Positions 4,964-6,837 of a stretch of 6,837 nt of DNA are shown piece after piece. The notes beneath the pieces were generated by a model that made no database searches, was not told the origin of the DNA, and saw only the letters and a program-made list of their open reading frames with translations. The stretch comes from Anaerolineaceae bacterium (lineage in GTDB: Bacteria; Chloroflexota; Anaerolineae; Anaerolineales; Anaerolineaceae), in contig JAUXFJ010000084.1 of the NCBI GenBank assembly GCA_030620065.1, forward strand, positions 1-6,837, written 5' to 3'. A program made the translations under genes and the position numbers. Position 1 is the first letter of the stretch. Each line of letters starts with the position of its first letter.

Positions 4964-6676
4964 ATGAAGGTTATTGATAAGAAGCGAACCCTTTTATTTA
5001 TCGGATTAATTCTGTTCCTGACAGGCTGCATACCTGGGGCAGCACTGACGCAGACTGCTGGTGTAACTGACGAGGTGACCTTAGTGACCCAAGAGAACCC
5101 AAGCAGCTCGCCGATACCTCTTAGTATGCTCAGCGAGGAGGGTGTTGACTATCCTTGGTGGAATGATAGTGTGTTTTATGAGATCTTTGTGCGAAGTTTC
5201 AAGGACAGTGATGGTGACGGCATAGGAGATTTTCAGGGGATCATCCAGCAGTTGGATTATTTAAATGATGGTGACCCAAATACGCACGACGATCTGGGAA
5301 TCAGGGGTATCTGGTTGATGCCAATCTTTCCTTCACCTTCTTACCATGGCTATGATGTGACGGATTATTTTGATGTCAATCCTGAGTATGGGACGATGGA
5401 TGATTTCAAACAATTATTGACGGAGGCACACAAACGCGGTATTTACATTATTGTTGACCTAGTTATAAACCACTCGTCCAATCAGCACCCCTGGTTTAAA
5501 GCAGCGCTTGACCCCGAATCTGAATATCATGACTGGTATGTGTGGTCTGACTCGAAACTGAGCTATCCAGGACCCTGGGGGCAGGGGGTATGGCACCGTG
5601 CAAGCAATGGGCTTTATTATTACGGCGTGTTTTGGTCGGGTATGCCGGATTTGAATTTTGACAATCCAGCGGTCAGCGACATGATGCTTGAAGCCTCAAG
5701 GTTCTGGCTTGAAGACGTGGGTATCGATGGCTTCAGAGTAGATGCGGCAAGGTATCTTTATGCGGAAGGTGTGGCGCAGGCGGATACGTCAAAGACGTTG
5801 GGGTGGTTCCGCGAGTGGCGACCATTTTATAAGGCAATCAATCCGGAAGCGTTCAGCGTTGGAGAAGTATGGACTGATTTGCGGAGTACAACCAAGTATG
5901 GCGGTGGGGATGGCTTAGATGCCCTCTTCATATTTGATCTTTCCGAAGATATTCTCAACGCTGTATTTGCACCTAACCCGACGCGGATTACTGAATCCTA
6001 TCTCGACACTTTGGCAGCATTTCCAGATTTGCAGTTTAGCACTTTTTTGACCAATCACGATCAACAAAGGACGATGTCGTTTTATCAAGGGAGGACTGAT
6101 AAAGCAAAAATGGCAGCATTCATTTACCTCACCGGGCCAGGCGTACCATTCATTTATTACGGTGAGGAGATTGGCATGACTGGCAATAAACCCGATGAAA
6201 AGCTGCGTACGCCTATGCAGTGGTCAAGTGAAAAGTATGCCGATTTTTCAAGCAAATTTCCCTGGATCATGGTAAATCTAGATTATAAGGACGTTAATGT
6301 CAGTATTCAGGCTGAGGATCCTGATTCACTGCTTAATTTATATCGTACGTTGATCGCGATCAGAAATGAACATGCTGCTTTACGAACGGGTGCTTATTTG
6401 CCGCTTGAATCAAACAGCAAATCCATCTATGCGACTCTGCGTGTTAGCCCCGGTGAAATCCTTTTAGTGCTGGTGAACTTGGGAAAGGACTCGCTCAGTG
6501 ATTGTCAACTTTCACTTGCGGAGAGCCCTTTGAGAGGGTCATATGAAATTGAAGCAATTTTTGGGGAGGGTAACTTTGAGTCGATCAACGTCAATGCAAC
6601 AGGTGCTATCACCCAATACACAATCGCAGAAAGCCTGGACAGCGGAGAGATGCTGATATTAAATTTGGGTCGTTAA
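4964..6676 (+). CDS. GH13 alpha-amylase-family lipoprotein (GH13_36-like)
   Basis: It is a membrane-anchored extracytoplasmic glycoside hydrolase acting on alpha-glucans or malto-oligosaccharides. The 570 residues from ATG 4964 begin with a lipoprotein signal (basic DKKR, hydrophobic core, lipobox LTGC with Cys22), then a Ser/Thr-rich linker. The GH13 barrel shows a DSDGDGIGD calcium loop (81-89), GYDVTDYFDV (129-138), region I DLVINH (165-170), region V MPDLN (227-231), region II GFRVDAARY with nucleophile Asp260, region III GEVW with acid/base Glu301, and region IV NHD with Asp366. All three catalytic residues are intact. A beta-rich domain C occupies about 465-570. MPDLN is reported for the intermediary subfamily GH13_36, between oligo-1,6-glucosidases (QPDLN) and neopullulanases (MPKLN). 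The exact bond specificity cannot be read. The next gene, also exported, may be functionally linked. Confidence 0.94.
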   Translation: MKVIDKKRTLLFIGLILFLTGCIPGAALTQTAGVTDEVTLVTQENPSSSPIPLSMLSEEGVDYPWWNDSVFYEIFVRSFKDSDGDGIGDFQGIIQQLDYLNDGDPNTHDDLGIRGIWLMPIFPSPSYHGYDVTDYFDVNPEYGTMDDFKQLLTEAHKRGIYIIVDLVINHSSNQHPWFKAALDPESEYHDWYVWSDSKLSYPGPWGQGVWHRASNGLYYYGVFWSGMPDLNFDNPAVSDMMLEASRFWLEDVGIDGFRVDAARYLYAEGVAQADTSKTLGWFREWRPFYKAINPEAFSVGEVWTDLRSTTKYGGGDGLDALFIFDLSEDILNAVFAPNPTRITESYLDTLAAFPDLQFSTFLTNHDQQRTMSFYQGRTDKAKMAAFIYLTGPGVPFIYYGEEIGMTGNKPDEKLRTPMQWSSEKYADFSSKFPWIMVNLDYKDVNVSIQAEDPDSLLNLYRTLIAIRNEHAALRTGAYLPLESNSKSIYATLRVSPGEILLVLVNLGKDSLSDCQLSLAESPLRGSYEIEAIFGEGNFESINVNATGAITQYTIAESLDSGEMLILNLGR

Positions 6677-6756
6677 TATTTCTTTAATTTTATGATTTTG
6701 GATTAGAATTATTCCCTATTAAGGAGTCACACCACAGCGTAATACATGCATGAATC

Positions 6757-6762
6757 GAGGAG
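6757..6762 (+). promoter_or_regulatory. Ribosome binding site of the truncated right-edge gene
   Basis: GAGGAG followed by AAAA and ATG supports the start at 6767. Confidence 0.6.
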
Positions 6763-6766
6763 AAAA

Positions 6767-6837
6767 ATGAATAAAAGAATGCGAATATTAAATGTCATGA
6801 TGGTTCTGGTCTTACTCGCGGGCTCACTTTTTGCATG
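6767..6837 (+). CDS. N-terminus of an exported protein (cut by window edge)
   Basis: Only 23 codons are in the window. They read as a signal peptide: a basic start (MNKRMR), a hydrophobic core (VMMVLVLLAG), then SLFA. The window ends in TG, the first two bases of the next codon. If that codon is TGC or TGT, the sequence LFA-Cys would be a slightly atypical lipobox and the product a lipoprotein. It follows the amylase-family lipoprotein by 90 nt on the same strand, so a sugar-binding protein or second glycosidase is possible. The function cannot be determined from this fragment. Confidence 0.7.
   Translation, partial: MNKRMRILNVMMVLVLLAGSLFA

Noticed and set aside
6704..6709. TAGAAT as a -10 for the right-edge gene
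   Set aside because: The surroundings are AT-rich and no -35 is found at a fitting distance. Readthrough from the amylase gene is equally likely.

Overview
The window looks like a housekeeping stretch of a bacterial chromosome, probably from an uncultured member of the Chloroflexota (class Anaerolineae or close). This is inferred from protein style and gene set: a TrmI-type tRNA m1A methyltransferase beside mnmA, a CTC/TL5-type bL25 with a long acidic tail, and a lipoprotein GH13 enzyme of a kind common in that group. No rRNA or other decisive marker gene is present, so the placement is provisional. I see no mobile elements, CRISPR arrays, tRNA or rRNA genes.

Layout. (1) Positions 1-768, minus strand: a TatD-family metal-dependent hydrolase that runs off the left edge. 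(2) A short divergent promoter region, 769-849. (3) Positions 850-3630, plus strand: a tight gene cluster of mnmA (tRNA U34 2-thiolation), a 92-residue membrane protein, trmI (tRNA A58 N1-methylation) and a helical-repeat protein with a C-terminal zinc ribbon. Gaps are 10, -4 and 36 nt, so this is probably one transcript that pairs two tRNA-modifying enzymes with two proteins of unknown role. (4) A convergent intergenic region ending in a strong hairpin terminator (3838-3867). (5) Positions 3902-4573, minus strand: rplY (bL25/CTC), with a well-formed sigma70-type promoter and a structured leader of about 75-80 nt. (6) A gene-free stretch of about 300 bases holding the amylase promoter region. 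(7) Positions 4964-6676, plus strand: a membrane-anchored GH13 alpha-amylase-family lipoprotein. (8) From 6767, the first 23 codons of another exported protein, cut by the right edge.

The most interesting item is the rplY leader. Just upstream of, and touching, the ribosome binding site is a hairpin whose internal loop (AAGGUA facing GAGAGG) reproduces the core of bacterial 5S rRNA loop E (GGUA facing GAGA), which is the binding site of bL25 itself. This suggests that bL25 represses its own translation by binding a 5S rRNA mimic in its mRNA. Second is the MnmA variant with a CxxC + C cysteine set in place of the DxxC + C set of the E. coli enzyme, which bears on how it handles sulfur.
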